From positions 231,177 to 295,176 of the forward strand of contig JBLNAG010000001.1 in NCBI GenBank assembly GCA_050259235.1: DNA of 64,000 nucleotides. Direction: 5' to 3'. The translations under genes and the position numbers were made by a program. Shown in pieces: positions 22,677 through 31,797 of this stretch (the first letter of the stretch is position 1; each line of letters starts with the position of its first letter). A model generated the notes under the pieces. That model did not search any database. It was not told the origin of the DNA and was given only the letters and a program-made list of their open reading frames with translations. The DNA is from UBA5364 sp050259235 (GTDB lineage: Bacteria > Bacillota_I > Bacilli_A > RF39 > UBA660).

Positions 22677-25600
22677 ATTCAATAATTAATTCTAATCTAA
22701 AACGCTTATCATTATTTCTAACGATTTTAGCTTTATAAGTAGTACCATCTTTTTCATATGTAGTTGATACATTTATGGTACTAAATAAATAATCATATAA
22801 TTCACCATAATCATCAACACTACCAGATTTAGTCCTAATGTAAATAGCATAAGTACCCTTAGTTAAATCACTTATATCGATACTAGCATTATACCATGCT
22901 CTAGTCTTATCAAAGCCATCTGGTACCTTTAAAGTAACATTATAGGCCTTATCAGTAGTTGAACCAATACTGATGTTTTTAACTCTTTCAAGGGTTTCGA
23001 TATTTTCAATAACTATTTCTCTAGTTACTGTTTGACTAACCCCATAGTTACCACCAATGGAATGAGAAACTCCTTTTAGATTAAATGTTGAACCAGTAAA
23101 GTCCATACTATAATATTGATTATACATGTTATATAGAATTGATTTAGGCGCATCAGAAATTAATCCTTCATTACGAACAAATAATTCTAATGGTACATCA
23201 CGACTACTATAATCAGTTCTAAATAAATATCCTCTACTATTATTAGTTATTTTACTAGATAAATCACTCTTGAAATAAGAATTCTTTAATATTTGTTTTG
23301 TCTCATAATCACCAGTTCTAGCTCTAATATAAATAGTATAGTCGCCCTCTTCAATTTCTTCCAAATTAATACTAGCACTAAACCATGCATATCCACAACC
23401 AGCAGTAGTAAATGGAACACCACTTAACCAACGATTTAATCCAATTATTTTAAGTGTATTATCATATTGATTCTCTAATACCATATCATATTTTATATTA
23501 GTAGAAGTATTGATATCAATACCATCCACTTTTAAGAATCCAGTGAAATCTAATAACTTAGTTGTATTATTAAAACTTAGTTTTTCTAAGTGTAATGTTC
23601 CACCTCTAGCAATATAATCTTTTTCTTCAACGGTAACAGTAATCGTTTTAGTTGTTTCTTGATTAGCATCATCTAATACTTTATAGGTAATTGAATAATC
23701 ACCAATAGTACTTACATCAACAGTACCTTCAACAGTTATTCTAGATGTTAAATCTCCTGATTCTTTATCAGTTGCTGTAACTCCACTCATTAAATTAATA
23801 CTATCATATTGAGTAATTGTTCTATTTGTAGCATTAATTACTGGGCTTTCATTAGCAATTACTTTTACTATTCTATCTACAGTAGTAGTTATGTTATACA
23901 TATTTGTTACAGAATAAGTTAAAGTATATGAACCAATTACATTTGTATCAACTGTTCCAGTTACAGTTATTTCACTTAATGATCCTGGATTAGCATCTAT
24001 TACTGTAACTCCAAGTAATGGATCAAAGGTTGTATATTGTGGAACTTCAACTTGTGGTATTGTAAACATAGGTGCTTCTGGATCTGTAATTTCCACTGAT
24101 ACTTCTTTAATCATTGAGAAGTTAGAATTATCTTTTACTGTATATATAAGTTTATAAGTACCTTTTGTACTATAATTAACATTACTATCATCATAAGTAA
24201 TTTTTGATGTTAAATTACCATTTTCATAATCAGTAGCCGTTGCATTACTAGTAATAGTCGTAATTCTTTCTTGTTCTGTATCATCAAGTTTAATTGATAT
24301 ATTAGAAGCAGTAATTACTGGTTGATTATTTTGAACGTATAAATCACCTACTCTAATATATCCATAACTATTTTCGTAATTATAATATGCACTACTTAAT
24401 TTATTTTGATTTTCATCTAGTCCATAATCAGTATAAACTTTATAGAAACCATTACCACTTTCATCATATACTTTATCAGTAACAATATATGATAAATTAG
24501 GTATTGGTGTATTATATTTATAATTTTTAGTGTAATAAATTATAGCACTAGAAGTACTAGGACTTTTATAAACCGGAACAATAGCACTACCTAGTTTAAT
24601 ACCTAAAGTATTGTAATTGTTATCTAATCCACCATAATTTATATCTAAGTTATAGTCGTCCCTTGCATGTTGCTCACCAGAATAAGGATTAGATGCATAC
24701 CATCTGTTGATACCACTACCTTTATTTCCTTGATGTCCTCCAGCAAACCTACCTGAATCAGGATTTAAATATCCTGTAGGATTACTTAAAGCATATGCAT
24801 AACTCATGATTGATTCTTCGACACTGCTATAAGTTACAGCATTACCAAATGGATTACTATCAGATGCTCCCATACCAAATAAATTATTCTTATAGAATGA
24901 TATAGCACTAGTTCCACTACCTGATTCTGTTAAGGCTGCAGAAAAGGTTTGAAGAGCATTTATTCCGTAAGTATTTTGACTATTGATAAAAGCATAGCCC
25001 ATACCATACATTTGAGATAATCCACCTCTATTACTCTTTATCCATGCACCAGTAATACCATCTACATAACTCTTAGGATCAGTTGGCAATGAAGTATAGC
25101 CTAAACTAACTATTTTTTGATTAAATGTTTGAGCTGTATAAGCTGTTTGTGAACGAGTTGGTAAATACATAAAATAATTAAAATATGGTGTATCATCATT
25201 AACAGCATTGTTATAATTACCATTCTTATAATCATCTAACATGGTTATAAGACTATTATAAAAGTAATTACCATCAAAACTATAGTAATGAGTACCTGGT
25301 GTTAAATAATAAGTTCTAACTCCCTCACTATCATATCGATAAGGGGCTGTCCCTAAATTAATGTTACTATTTCCCCATGCTGTAGTTGTACGAATAAAGT
25401 GATGCAATGTATTGCTATCAGTATAATAATAAGTTTCAATATTTAAACCATGAAGTTCACTAACCCATGTTCCTAATGGATCATTTGAATCACTAGCAAC
25501 ATACCCATCTCCATTAGAATGTTTTATTTTATACCATGTATATCCACCCACACCGTTATATACAGTTTGTGATGGATAATATTCAAATATTTGATCTTTT

Positions 25601-26175
25601 GAAGCTGTACCAATAATTGTTGCCCCAGTATCAGGTGATGTTCTAACATTTAAACTAGTAGTTGCATTTATTTGTACTTTTGGAGTAGTAGCACGAGATA
25701 TTGGCACTACTTCTACTTGACTAATTCTAGCATAACCTGTATAACCACTAATCATTATTTTAGCAGCTTTATATTGATCATTATATCCTATAAAAGCAGC
25801 ATCTGTTCCCCATTGCCCATGTACATAAGTATCATTATATTGAACTCCATATTGATCTTCATAACCAATGTAACTTGCATCATCATAAAGGTTAGTTGTA
25901 ACATTTCCTCTATCCATATTAACTAAAGCATATTCAGCATTAATAATCTTGTTATTATATTTTACTACTGAAACTGCATCTTCAGTAGAATTATAAGCTA
26001 TCATAGCTGTATTAGCAGCATCATAAGTAGCATGACAACTAAGTCTTACATCACCATCTTTATATGCGACTGCTACTTCATAAGTACAGTCTTCAGCATA
26101 CACAACTGGCATGTATGGGATAAAATAAGTTATAAGTAACATTATGACTAAAAAAACATTAAATAATTTCTTCAT
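22675..26175 (-). CDS. Large secreted cell-wall hydrolase (glucosaminidase with SH3 and Ig-like domains)
   Basis: A 1166-residue exported protein. Signal peptide at residues 1-27 (MKKLFNVFLVIMLLITYF..VYA). An SH3b domain lies at about 168-235 (SLNVRTSPDTGATIIG). A glucosaminidase domain lies at about 375-495, with NTYGINALQTFSAALTESG carrying the catalytic Glu and NLFGMGASDSNPFG. A second SH3b-like segment (about 520-615) follows, then two or three HYR/DUF5011 Ig-like modules (about 620-870), then two related C-terminal modules of about 130 residues. It likely cleaves the glycan strands of peptidoglycan outside the cell. No LPXTG anchor is seen. It has its own extended -10 promoter and SD GAGGGG. 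Confidence 0.88.
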   Translation of the reverse strand: MKKLFNVFLVIMLLITYFIPYMPVVYAEDCTYEVAVAYKDGDVRLSCHATYDAANTAMIAYNSTEDAVSVVKYNNKIINAEYALVNMDRGNVTTNLYDDASYIGYEDQYGVQYNDTYVHGQWGTDAAFIGYNDQYKAAKIMISGYTGYARISQVEVVPISRATTPKVQINATTSLNVRTSPDTGATIIGTASKDQIFEYYPSQTVYNGVGGYTWYKIKHSNGDGYVASDSNDPLGTWVSELHGLNIETYYYTDSNTLHHFIRTTTAWGNSNINLGTAPYRYDSEGVRTYYLTPGTHYYSFDGNYFYNSLITMLDDYKNGNYNNAVNDDTPYFNYFMYLPTRSQTAYTAQTFNQKIVSLGYTSLPTDPKSYVDGITGAWIKSNRGGLSQMYGMGYAFINSQNTYGINALQTFSAALTESGSGTSAISFYKNNLFGMGASDSNPFGNAVTYSSVEESIMSYAYALSNPTGYLNPDSGRFAGGHQGNKGSGINRWYASNPYSGEQHARDDYNLDINYGGLDNNYNTLGIKLGSAIVPVYKSPSTSSAIIYYTKNYKYNTPIPNLSYIVTDKVYDESGNGFYKVYTDYGLDENQNKLSSAYYNYENSYGYIRVGDLYVQNNQPVITASNISIKLDDTEQERITTITSNATATDYENGNLTSKITYDDSNVNYSTKGTYKLIYTVKDNSNFSMIKEVSVEITDPEAPMFTIPQVEVPQYTTFDPLLGVTVIDANPGSLSEITVTGTVDTNVIGSYTLTYSVTNMYNITTTVDRIVKVIANESPVINATNRTITQYDSINLMSGVTATDKESGDLTSRITVEGTVDVSTIGDYSITYKVLDDANQETTKTITVTVEEKDYIARGGTLHLEKLSFNNTTKLLDFTGFLKVDGIDINTSTNIKYDMVLENQYDNTLKIIGLNRWLSGVPFTTAGCGYAWFSASINLEEIEEGDYTIYIRARTGDYETKQILKNSYFKSDLSSKITNNSRGYLFRTDYSSRDVPLELFVRNEGLISDAPKSILYNMYNQYYSMDFTGSTFNLKGVSHSIGGNYGVSQTVTREIVIENIETLERVKNISIGSTTDKAYNVTLKVPDGFDKTRAWYNASIDISDLTKGTYAIYIRTKSGSVDDYGELYDYLFSTINVSTTYEKDGTTYKAKIVRNNDKRFRLELIIE

Positions 26176-26201
26176 TTTTATCCCCTCTACTTTCTATTAA
26201 A

Positions 26202-26210
26202 ATTATATCA
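26202..26210 (-). promoter_or_regulatory. Extended -10 promoter element of the glucosaminidase gene
   Basis: TGATATAAT on the minus strand, 27 bases before the ATG and downstream of the stem-loop at 26262-26296. The gene therefore need not be read through that terminator. Confidence 0.6.
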
Positions 26211-26261
26211 AAAAATGTCAAACTTTACTATATTAATCAAGGAATTTGCAAATTATTTACA

Positions 26262-26320
26262 AAAAAAGGAAACCGTAGCACTACGAGTTTCCTATGTATT
26301 AATTTTCATTAATACACTAC
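26262..26320 (-). ncRNA. Candidate small RNA: two hairpins ending in a strong terminator
   Basis: On the minus strand a hairpin TGTATTAAT-GAAA-ATTAATACA is followed at once by GGAAACTCGTAG-TG-CTACGGTTTCC and seven T residues. No protein gene on this strand ends here: the next gene upstream (26411) is on the other strand, and the glucosaminidase has its own promoter downstream. A weak promoter (TTGGAA, 19 bases, TATATT) could start a transcript near 26315. It may instead be an attenuator in a longer leader of the glucosaminidase mRNA. Confidence 0.4.
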
Positions 26321-26355
26321 AATATATGTAATAATTTCTAAAAATTTCCAATAAG

Positions 26356-26383
26356 TTGACATTTTCGTGAAAAGTGTTAAAAT
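26356..26383 (+). promoter_or_regulatory. Promoter of the CDP-alcohol phosphatidyltransferase gene
   Basis: TTGACA, 16-base spacer, TAAAAT. The spacer holds an imperfect inverted repeat (TTTTC-GT-GAAAA) that could be an operator. Confidence 0.65.
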
Positions 26384-26410
26384 ATATAGACGTTTAAAGG
26401 GGGTTATATT

Positions 26411-27244
26411 ATGGAAAAAAGTAACCAAAAAGAAGCTTCAAAAAAGATGTGGGCTAAGGCAAAAAGTGATATTAAAGCTTGCATTAATGATTTAAAGCAC
26501 AAAGAAACTAGAAAAAAACAAATACCTAATTTACTTACTGCATCTAGAATGTTTGCGCCTTTATTTATTGTACCTGCTGCTTTAAGTGGTAATTTTTTAC
26601 TTGCAACTATATTAACAGCTAGTTTTGCAGCTACTGATGGTCTTGATGGAATCTATGCAAGAAAATATAATGCTATAAGTGAATTTGGCAAAGATTTAGA
26701 TCCTTTTTGCGATAAAATATTTGCAGGTGGTCTAATATTACCTCTAATCTATTTTTATCCTATGATGGCTATTAATTTAGGTTTAGAAGCGGTTATAAGT
26801 AAAATAAATTATACTTCTAAAGTAAATGGTAATATTCCAAGAACAAATCTAATTGGAAAAATAAAAACTTGTGCTTTATCTGTCTTATTAATAGCAGGTT
26901 ATGTCAGTCATACATATGTAATTCCAGAATATATAGTATCTACTTTATTAACTGCTACTGCTGGTTTACAAATGGTAACGGCTGGTCTATATTATAAATC
27001 TTATAAAAAAGCTGAAAAAGAAAAAAAATTAGCAAATATAAATACTACTAGTACTACTAAAGAAGTAACTGATTCTCATGAAAAAACATTAGAATTTCAA
27101 AAAAAGGTTGGCTTTTCAAATCAAGAAGAAATAGAATTTTTAAAAGGTTATAAGGATTCTATTAAAGCACAACCTGAAGAAATAACATTAGAAAAGACTA
27201 AAAATATGGGAGTACATCCTAGTACTAAAAAAGGTGATAAGTAA
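26411..27244 (+). CDS. CDP-alcohol phosphatidyltransferase family protein (PgsA-like)
   Basis: Transfers a phosphatidyl group from CDP-diacylglycerol to an alcohol in the membrane; PgsA makes phosphatidylglycerol phosphate. The 277-residue protein carries the full family motif D-G-x2-A-R-x8-G-x3-D-x3-D (DGLDGIYARKYNAISEFG then KDLDPFCDK) at about residues 77-103, with several membrane helices before and after. It has a long charged N-terminus (40 residues) and a hydrophilic C-terminal tail of about 70 residues, both longer than in typical PgsA, so the acceptor alcohol is not certain. SD AAAGGGGG; the terminator overlaps the stop. Confidence 0.88.
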   Translation: MEKSNQKEASKKMWAKAKSDIKACINDLKHKETRKKQIPNLLTASRMFAPLFIVPAALSGNFLLATILTASFAATDGLDGIYARKYNAISEFGKDLDPFCDKIFAGGLILPLIYFYPMMAINLGLEAVISKINYTSKVNGNIPRTNLIGKIKTCALSVLLIAGYVSHTYVIPEYIVSTLLTATAGLQMVTAGLYYKSYKKAEKEKKLANINTTSTTKEVTDSHEKTLEFQKKVGFSNQEEIEFLKGYKDSIKAQPEEITLEKTKNMGVHPSTKKGDK

Positions 27245-27256
27245 TTATCACCTTTT
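27227..27256 (+). terminator. Terminator overlapping the phosphatidyltransferase stop codon
   Basis: AAAAGGTGATAA-GTAA-TTATCACCTTTT stem-loop with a T run. Confidence 0.85.
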
Positions 27257-27286
27257 ATGTTCTCATAAAAATTTTAACATCTAATA

Positions 27287-27985
27287 TTAATTGCTATTAA
27301 TTTTATCTAACATTTCAATTAAATCTTTAAATGATTTTACTACTCCTTCACCACATTTTTCCATTACATTAAGACTAGATTCTATTAAATATCCATGGTA
27401 ATTATTAAGCATTTCAATATCATTTATATTGTCTCCGATAGTATATATAACATCATGATCTAGATTTAAATATTTTTTTAAATGGTCAACACCATTAGCT
27501 TTATTAACACTTGTATCAGTAATATTAATCCAATTATCACTTAAATATCCATGAACATTTTTATATTCTTTTAATATTTTATTTAAAGTATTACGAGCTA
27601 ATTCTTTATCAACATATGCCCCAATAATAGCATTAGCATTTGATGAAGTATTAGTTACATAATTAATTGAATCATCGATGTATGTTACGGCGATGTTTTT
27701 ATCATTATCTAAGATATTAAAAATAGGTTCTACAACATCTTGATCAATATCTTTTCGATATATTACATTACCCTTTTTATCAAAAATAATACCACCATCA
27801 TTACATATTAAATATTCATAGTTAACATTAAATCCTTTAATATTCTTATTTAATTGAGTTATATTTCTTCCAGTAGCTATTACAAAAAGATTACCTTTAG
27901 CTACAAATTTATTTATAGATCTTATATTTTCTAAATAATTATCTGTAAAAAAAGTAAGATCAAAATCACTAACTATTACTTTCAT
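27287..27985 (-). CDS. Cof-type HAD-family phosphatase
   Basis: A 232-residue HAD hydrolase with all motifs: DFDLTFF (motif I, nucleophile Asp and acid Asp), FVIATGRN (motif II region), a Lys before the last domain (KANGVDHLKKYL) and IGDNINDIEML (motif IV, GDxxND). The cap is the C2 type between motifs II and III, as in Cof/YkrA sugar-phosphate or flavin-phosphate phosphatases. The substrate is unknown. SD AGGTGAT precedes the ATG; an extended -10 TGATATAAT is at 28001-28009. Confidence 0.9.
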   Translation of the reverse strand: MKVIVSDFDLTFFTDNYLENIRSINKFVAKGNLFVIATGRNITQLNKNIKGFNVNYEYLICNDGGIIFDKKGNVIYRKDIDQDVVEPIFNILDNDKNIAVTYIDDSINYVTNTSSNANAIIGAYVDKELARNTLNKILKEYKNVHGYLSDNWINITDTSVNKANGVDHLKKYLNLDHDVIYTIGDNINDIEMLNNYHGYLIESSLNVMEKCGEGVVKSFKDLIEMLDKINSN

Positions 27986-28000
27986 AGCATCACCTATTTT

Positions 28001-28009
28001 ATTATATCA
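28001..28009 (-). promoter_or_regulatory. Extended -10 promoter element of the HAD phosphatase gene
   Basis: TGATATAAT on the minus strand, 16 bases before the ATG. Confidence 0.55.
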
Positions 28010-28037
28010 TAAAAAAGACCCCCAAAGGGATCTTTTT
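28010..28037 (-). terminator. Terminator after the 50-residue membrane protein gene
   Basis: GATCCC-TTTG-GGGGTC followed by six T residues on the minus strand. Confidence 0.75.
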
Positions 28038-28189
28038 TACATCATATCATCTAACTCTTCGTTCATACGATTGGCACTTCTTTTCACAGCTCTACCGACC
28101 GCGTTCATTAGTGGTTCGTTATACTTTTGATAAGCGATAACAAGTGTTGCACCTAATGCCATTAAAGTCAAATTTCTTACTATTTTCAT
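28037..28189 (-). CDS. Small membrane protein, 50 residues (possibly YrzQ/DUF3918-like)
   Basis: A short ORF with good signals: AGGGTGAT before the ATG and a terminator right after the stop. It starts MKIVRNLTLMALGATLVIAY (one N-terminal helix) and continues as a basic then acidic helix (NAVGRAVKRSANRMNEELDDMM). It lies directly downstream of recD2. B. subtilis also has a tiny membrane protein gene (yrzQ, DUF3918) beside recD2, so orthology is possible, but I cannot confirm it from a sequence this short. No function is known. Confidence 0.65.
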   Translation of the reverse strand: MKIVRNLTLMALGATLVIAYQKYNEPLMNAVGRAVKRSANRMNEELDDMM

Positions 28190-28220
28190 AAAATCACCCT
28201 CTTAGTTAGAATGTATAATG

Positions 28221-28235
28221 GTATGCTTAGCATAC
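28221..28235. promoter_or_regulatory. Perfect 15-bp palindrome before the 50-residue gene
   Basis: GTATGC-TTA-GCATAC lies between a possible -35 (TTGTAT) and a weak -10 (TATACA/TACATT) of the small gene, so it could be an operator. Confidence 0.4.
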
Positions 28236-28250
28236 AATAATATTTTGACT

Positions 28251-30467
28251 TTATTTTGCAATATTATACAATTTATTTAAAACTTTCTCTAAAAGGCTAG
28301 TCTTCCTTGTATATTCATTATTATTGTGAATACTATAAATGAAAGCATTTGGTTCACCAATTAAAATCAATTTCTTTTTAGCTCTTGTTATTCCTGTATA
28401 TATTAATTTACGATATAACATTCTTTTATAACTATTAGTTACTGGTATTATTACAACTTCAAACTCACTACCTTGTGATTTATGAATACTTATAATAAAA
28501 CCATGTTTAATTTTTATAAAATCTTTAGGAGTGTATTTAACAATATTACCATCAAAATCAATATGAATCTCATTTTTACCACTCTTACTAGTATTAGCAT
28601 ATAAAATGCATTTTATAACACCAATATCACCATTATATACATTCTCATCAGGCATATTAACTAACTGTAATATTTTATCATTTTCTCTAAAAGTAACATC
28701 ACCATATACTACTTCTCTTTTTTCAGGATCACTAGGATTAAAAATTGATTGTAATTCTTTATTTAGATTATCAATACCATTTTCCCCATGATACATTGGT
28801 GCCATTATTTGAACACGTTTATAGTCATATCCTTTTAAATATATTTGCTGACACAATTTTTTTAAATTAGTTTTAAGACTATTACCTGAACATTCAAGAA
28901 AAGTATAATCACTTCTTTGTTCTAAGAAGTTTTCACTTAGATTATCATCTTTTATTTCATCAGCAAGTACTGTAATATAAGAATCTTCATCTTGACGATA
29001 TAACAAATCTAAATGAATAGTATCAATAATATCACTATCAATTAAATCTTTTAAAACTTGTCCTGGGCCAACACTAGGTAATTGATTATAATCACCTACT
29101 AAAATTAATTTAATATTACTACTTAATCCTTTTAGTAAATTATCTAGTAGATTAATATCAATCATACTAACTTCGTCAACAATAATTAAATGACTATTAT
29201 CTTTATTATACTCATTAACTGCGAATGAATTAGTTTCTTTATTCCATTTTAAGAATCGATGAATAGTCATGGCTGGTAAGTTAGTTGATTCACTCATTCT
29301 TTTACTAGCGCGACCAGTAGGTGCTAAAAGAGCTACTCTACTCACTAAGCCATCATAATCTAATTTATTTAATTGTCCATATAATTCAACAATAGCTTTA
29401 ATAATGGTTGTTTTACCAGTCCCAGGTCCACCTGTAATAATTAAAATATTATTTTCTAAAGCTTTTATAATAGCTTCTTTTTGTTTATTGTTATAACATA
29501 TGTTATTACTTTTCTCTAAAGCTTCAATGTAATTATCAATTTTTTTGTGTTTAGTTGTATCTAAACTAGCTAATTCAATTATTTTATTACTAATATTCTC
29601 TTCAGCATCCCAAATTTCTTTTAAATAATATTTATCTTTATCAATTACTATTTTAGAATCTAATGATAATTCACTTAAATATTCTTCTATATCACTAATA
29701 TCAATATCTAAATAGTCCGTGACTTTTAAAAGAATATCATTATAATTTAAGTAAGTATCACCATTTTTAAATGTTAATAAATTCATAATATATATAATAC
29801 AAGCTTTAATTCTTCTTTTATCATCTAATGGTATAAAATTCTTACTTATTTCATCAACCTTTTGAAAATTAACATCTTCAATATCATCAATTAATTTAAA
29901 AATATTACTTTCAATTACACTCTTAGTATTACTTTTATAATAATTATATATACTTAAAGCATCTTTCATATTAAAGCCAAGTTCACTTAAGTAAACAATT
30001 GTTAAATGACCTTCTTCATATTTAATTAATGTATCATATATTTTGGTAGCTTTCTTTTCTGATAATCCCGGGACTAAATGTAATACTGAACTATCAGTAA
30101 TAATTTTATCTATAGTGTTATCTCCTAAGGTTTCAACAATGCTAGTAGCTAATTTTTCACCTACACCAGGAAATAAATCACTTGCTAGAAATTCAATTAT
30201 TCCGTCTTTATCTTCTGGTTTTATTCTTTCATATTCTGTAACTTGATATTGAAAACCATACCTAGGATGATCTACCTCTTCACCATAAAAAAGATATGTA
30301 TCATCTTCATTTAAATCATGAAAATAACCTGTAAAGGTTATTGTTTTATTAATATAGTCTTTCATTGTTTCACTATTGGTATCTCGTACTTTGAATATTC
30401 CAATAACATAACCACGATCAGAAGTATATATACTTCTACGATAATTACCTTTTATGTATGTCTTCAT
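28251..30467 (-). CDS. recD2: RecD2-type ATP-dependent DNA helicase
   Basis: A 5'-3' superfamily 1B helicase found in bacteria without RecBCD, linked to DNA repair and replication-fork stability. The 738-residue protein has an N-terminal OB-like domain, tandem helix-hairpin-helix motifs (LFPGVGEKLA, LVPGLSEKKA), Walker A ITGGPGTGKTTI near residue 350, Walker B IIVDEVSMID, GDYNQLPSVGPG, and a C-terminal UvrD-like end with HKSQGSEF and YTGITRAKKKLIL. Length and order are normal for RecD2. The ATG at 30467 has GGTGAT upstream. Confidence 0.95.
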   Translation of the reverse strand: MKTYIKGNYRRSIYTSDRGYVIGIFKVRDTNSETMKDYINKTITFTGYFHDLNEDDTYLFYGEEVDHPRYGFQYQVTEYERIKPEDKDGIIEFLASDLFPGVGEKLATSIVETLGDNTIDKIITDSSVLHLVPGLSEKKATKIYDTLIKYEEGHLTIVYLSELGFNMKDALSIYNYYKSNTKSVIESNIFKLIDDIEDVNFQKVDEISKNFIPLDDKRRIKACIIYIMNLLTFKNGDTYLNYNDILLKVTDYLDIDISDIEEYLSELSLDSKIVIDKDKYYLKEIWDAEENISNKIIELASLDTTKHKKIDNYIEALEKSNNICYNNKQKEAIIKALENNILIITGGPGTGKTTIIKAIVELYGQLNKLDYDGLVSRVALLAPTGRASKRMSESTNLPAMTIHRFLKWNKETNSFAVNEYNKDNSHLIIVDEVSMIDINLLDNLLKGLSSNIKLILVGDYNQLPSVGPGQVLKDLIDSDIIDTIHLDLLYRQDEDSYITVLADEIKDDNLSENFLEQRSDYTFLECSGNSLKTNLKKLCQQIYLKGYDYKRVQIMAPMYHGENGIDNLNKELQSIFNPSDPEKREVVYGDVTFRENDKILQLVNMPDENVYNGDIGVIKCILYANTSKSGKNEIHIDFDGNIVKYTPKDFIKIKHGFIISIHKSQGSEFEVVIIPVTNSYKRMLYRKLIYTGITRAKKKLILIGEPNAFIYSIHNNNEYTRKTSLLEKVLNKLYNIAK

Positions 30468-30510
30468 ATCATCACCTATCTTATTATAGCATATGTTTGT
30501 ATATTTAAAA

Positions 30511-30534
30511 CAAAAAAAGGTCTAGCGACCCTTC
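30511..30534 (-). terminator. Terminator after the gene at 30522
   Basis: GGGTCGCTAGACC followed by seven T residues on the minus strand, overlapping the last codons. Confidence 0.8.
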
Positions 30535-31124
30535 CCTTTTTCTTGTTCTTCTAATGCTTTTTGATCCTCATAATATTGTTGCCAACTATTATATGGATTT
30601 CCATTTTCATCAACTATATTTAATGGTGGCATACCATTTTCAGCACGACCTTGATTTATTTCTTCAAAGTATTGTTGTTGCTTAGCGTCTTGATATTCCC
30701 ATTCTTTTTCTAGACCAGACATGAAAGCAGCTCCAAATAATGTACCAGCCATAATAACAGCTCCAATAGTTGCTGCTAACTTAGTACGGTTAGCTATTTT
30801 AATATTAGATCCAGCTACCTTTAAAGAATTTAATGATCTAATATATGGATCATTTTCATCATAAGATTTTCTTGGAACCCCTACTCTAAAAGTAGTTTTA
30901 CTTTCTTCATCAGCCATTTTAAAAACATAGTATATATTTGAACTATAACGTCTTGGATTATCTACTTTAACAGCTTTTTTTAATTGTTCACTAATAATAG
31001 CTTGTTCAACTGCTCCAAGAACATCTTGCTTATAATATGATTCATTACTAAGAGTATTACCTAATTTTTTCTTAGCAATATCTCCATCTCTAAATATATA
31101 AGTTTCAGTATGTCTTTCCTTCAT
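30522..31124 (-). CDS. Unrecognised single-pass membrane protein
   Basis: A 200-residue protein I do not recognise. It has a soluble N-terminal domain of about 115 residues (with DVLGAVEQAIISEQL and NIYYVFKMADEE), one membrane helix at about residues 118-138 (LAATIGAVIMAGTLFGAAFM) and a hydrophilic Gln/Glu-rich C-terminus ending EEQEKGKGR. The start at 31124 follows GGAGGAAAA; the longer frame would begin at a TTG upstream of that site. It starts 15 bases after the next gene upstream and probably shares its transcript. Confidence 0.65.
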   Translation of the reverse strand: MKERHTETYIFRDGDIAKKKLGNTLSNESYYKQDVLGAVEQAIISEQLKKAVKVDNPRRYSSNIYYVFKMADEESKTTFRVGVPRKSYDENDPYIRSLNSLKVAGSNIKIANRTKLAATIGAVIMAGTLFGAAFMSGLEKEWEYQDAKQQQYFEEINQGRAENGMPPLNIVDENGNPYNSWQQYYEDQKALEEQEKGKGR

Positions 31125-31139
31125 CTTTTTTTCCTCCAA

Positions 31140-31793
31140 CTATAAATTCTTTCTAAATTCTTTAAGTTCTTCTAAGAATCTATCATTTTTTTTATCTACT
31201 GGTGCACTAACTTCCTTTTTAGGTTCTGGTTTCACCACTGGTTTAGCCATAACAGGAGTAGCACCACCATTCATTCTTCCATAGACAGGTGAAATAAATT
31301 CCGTATTGGTAAACTTAGTGGTTTCACTTACATTTTCTCTTTTGACAGGAATATTAACTTCTTCTGGTTCTTTTGGAAAATCAATAATCTCTATCTTGTG
31401 TTCTAATTCATCTACAAATTCTTCAGTATTTGTTTGTTTTGTCTTTAGTAGTTCACGATAACTGATAATAGCTTTTTCTTCTTGTTCCTCTTCAAATGAC
31501 ATTACAGGATCACTTTTTTTCTTATCAATATCCCTTTGCATAGCAAGTATTACATTACCAATATTGTTATCTTCTTTTGGAAATTCTATTTGTTCTCTTA
31601 ATATTGGATTATTATTTTCTACTTTATTAATATCACTACTAGCTAATTCATCATTAATTGGTTCTAATTTTATTTCCCTTTTTTTCTTTTTATTACCAAC
31701 AATTAAGGCAATAAAAAGAATTATTAGTGCAAGACCAATTATTCCAATAATAGTTAAATATATGATGTCATTACCATATAAAAATTCAAGCAT
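31140..31793 (-). CDS. Unrecognised membrane-anchored protein with long disordered tail
   Basis: A 217-residue protein: one N-terminal membrane helix (residues 10-33) followed by KKKK and a long, charged, Pro/Lys/Glu-rich cytoplasmic tail of low complexity. Near residue 165 is a compact motif FISPVYGRM that stands out from the disordered surroundings and could be a short binding motif. A coiled-coil-like stretch lies at about 100-135, and the end is RFLEELKEFRKNL. SD GGAGTGAT overlaps the end of rsmE, so it is translationally close to it. No family recognised. Confidence 0.65.
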   Translation of the reverse strand: MLEFLYGNDIIYLTIIGIIGLALIILFIALIVGNKKKKREIKLEPINDELASSDINKVENNNPILREQIEFPKEDNNIGNVILAMQRDIDKKKSDPVMSFEEEQEEKAIISYRELLKTKQTNTEEFVDELEHKIEIIDFPKEPEEVNIPVKRENVSETTKFTNTEFISPVYGRMNGGATPVMAKPVVKPEPKKEVSAPVDKKNDRFLEELKEFRKNL

Positions 31794-31797
31794 ATTA

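Noticed and set aside
26176..26410. Known riboswitch before the cell-wall hydrolase
   Set aside because: I looked for c-di-GMP, purine, T-box and similar conserved cores and see none; the region is too short and AT-rich, so only a generic small RNA is proposed.
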